From SpSt-333 sp964371615 (GTDB lineage Bacteria > Bacteroidota > Ignavibacteria > UBA10030 > UBA8401), in NCBI GenBank assembly GCA_964371615.1, contig CAYJMS010000005.1, positions 124,001 through 188,000 of the forward strand: 64,000 nt of DNA, given 5' to 3'. Shown here one piece after another: positions 63,227 to 64,000 of the stretch. The notes under the pieces are model-generated. The model ran no database searches. It was given only the letters and a program-made list of their open reading frames with translations, and had not been told where the DNA came from. The position numbers and the translations under genes are program-made. Positions within the stretch are counted from its first letter, which is position 1; each line of letters starts with the position of its first letter.

Positions 63227-64000
63227 ATGAAACACGCACTCGTTTTTCTTATGACGCTTATACTGAGCGTATCGTTGACCTTTGGTCAGAATATAAAACT
63301 GAAAGGAAGCGGCGGCACGATAGGAGGGACAGTGAACGTTAAAGGCGATATCGATAATGAATTATCGTCCGGACCTTATACGTTTAGCGGCACTGTTAGC
63401 CTCAGTGGTACCACAGGTACTCAGGATATCGGTGGAAGTACCACAGTCCAAACACTGTCGTTTGCGACCTTAAATGCAATCGGTTCGGTGGCAAAGGATG
63501 TACTTGTCACTACTACGGTAAGCACCGCATTCACACTGAATAGCGGAGCGGCATTCAATGTCAATGACAACACGCTCAATTTTGGCGGAACTACCACGTC
63601 GACGAGCGGAACGTTCGATGCAAGTAATGCATCCAGCATAGTCAACTACACCAGCGGCTCACCTCAGATAGTTCTTGCATCCACCTATGGTGGTACACTC
63701 GGTCTTTCCGGTGCAGGTACAAAGAGTCTTGGCGGTGCAACAACAGCAGCAATCGTAAATCATACTGCCGCATCCGGTGCATTCACCATCGGAAATACGC
63801 TCGCGATCAACGGTTCTAGCGCAAGCGCGCTTGATGCTATCGTCGTGTCGAGCACATTGACGCATTCCGGAAGCAATACATTGACAATTGCAAACGTAAC
63901 TGATTTGACCGGTGGTACTATCACAAATACGAGCAGCGGTACCACGACGTTCTCGCAGGCAGCATTGAACACCGGAACTGGTACAGTCAGTGCTTCAGAC
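63227..64000 (+). CDS. Exported beta-helix-like protein, N-terminal part, runs off window
   Basis: The frame from the ATG at 63227 stays open for all 258 codons to the end of the window. AAAAGGAG lies seven bases before the ATG, and a signal peptide (MKHALVFLMTLILSVSLTFG, cut near GQ) follows. An in-frame ATG at 63137 with its own AAAGGA would add 30 polar residues; the later start is preferred for the signal peptide. The mature part is Gly/Thr/Ser-rich with strands such as NVKGDIDNELSSGPYTFSG and TYGGTLGLSGAGTKSLGG, closely like the YHHL units of the 3124-aa giant. It is probably another large surface fibre. Confidence 0.82.
   Translation, partial: MKHALVFLMTLILSVSLTFGQNIKLKGSGGTIGGTVNVKGDIDNELSSGPYTFSGTVSLSGTTGTQDIGGSTTVQTLSFATLNAIGSVAKDVLVTTTVSTAFTLNSGAAFNVNDNTLNFGGTTTSTSGTFDASNASSIVNYTSGSPQIVLASTYGGTLGLSGAGTKSLGGATTAAIVNHTAASGAFTIGNTLAINGSSASALDAIVVSSTLTHSGSNTLTIANVTDLTGGTITNTSSGTTTFSQAALNTGTGTVSASD

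Overview
The window looks like a chromosomal piece from a free-living Gram-negative bacterium of the Bacteroidota/Chlorobiota neighbourhood, most likely an Ignavibacteria- or Kapabacteria-like lineage. This is an inference from four things: moderate GC, mixed ATG/GTG/TTG starts with only some Shine-Dalgarno sites, a DUF5683-type lipobox-free exported protein, and very large exported proteins built from domains common in that phylum (DUF11, fibronectin III, G8-like and Ig-like modules, an OmpA anchor). No ribosomal RNA gene is present to settle it.

Region 1 (1-21134, nearly all + strand) is a housekeeping block. It starts with the tail of upp, then a TPR lipoprotein-like gene, a bifunctional (p)ppGpp synthetase/hydrolase, the Holliday junction resolvase YqgF/RuvX, a monofunctional peptidoglycan transglycosylase and an AlbA_2 protein. 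A TrmH-type methyltransferase faces back towards them. Next come cmk, ispH, rpsA, mtaB, a DUF5683 protein and truA. A partial tryptophan operon follows: trpD, an aldo/keto reductase, a soluble CorC/CBS protein, trpC, trpF, trpB. trpA, trpE and trpG are not in the window. Three glycosyltransferases and nadD close the block before an intrinsic terminator. Many junctions overlap by a few bases, so translation is probably coupled.

Region 2 (21135-28000, - strand) starts with tRNA-Phe(GAA), followed downstream by two tandem 107-108 bp units that repeat the tRNA 3' end with a palindromic insert. Then come a NhaD/CitMHS-type Na+/H+ antiporter, a membrane pyrophosphatase (hppA), and an NSS Na+-dependent transporter with its 36-residue MetS-like small subunit. 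An AT-rich gene for an MFS exporter ends the region. The first four proteins could form one sodium/proton energy circuit.

Region 3 (28001-64000, + strand) is accessory and is the most interesting part. An HTH regulator with a degenerate B12-binding-like domain stands in front of a seven-gene, 23-kb locus of exported proteins. These are a 602-aa DUF11 protein, a 1047-aa putative outer-membrane beta-barrel, a 2944-aa giant, a 355-aa protein, two paralogous DUF11 proteins of about 557 aa, and a 1572-aa DUF11/Ig/SdrD-like protein ending in an OmpA peptidoglycan-binding domain. All five non-barrel, non-OmpA proteins end exactly at the stop codon with a DUF11 domain and a similar last beta strand, so this domain may act as a shared sorting or assembly signal. 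A paralogue of the regulator follows and precedes a second giant (3124 aa) and a related gene that runs off the window. I read this as a regulated surface-structure assembly system with its own outer-membrane component. Its function is unproven and it is the best candidate here for something undescribed.
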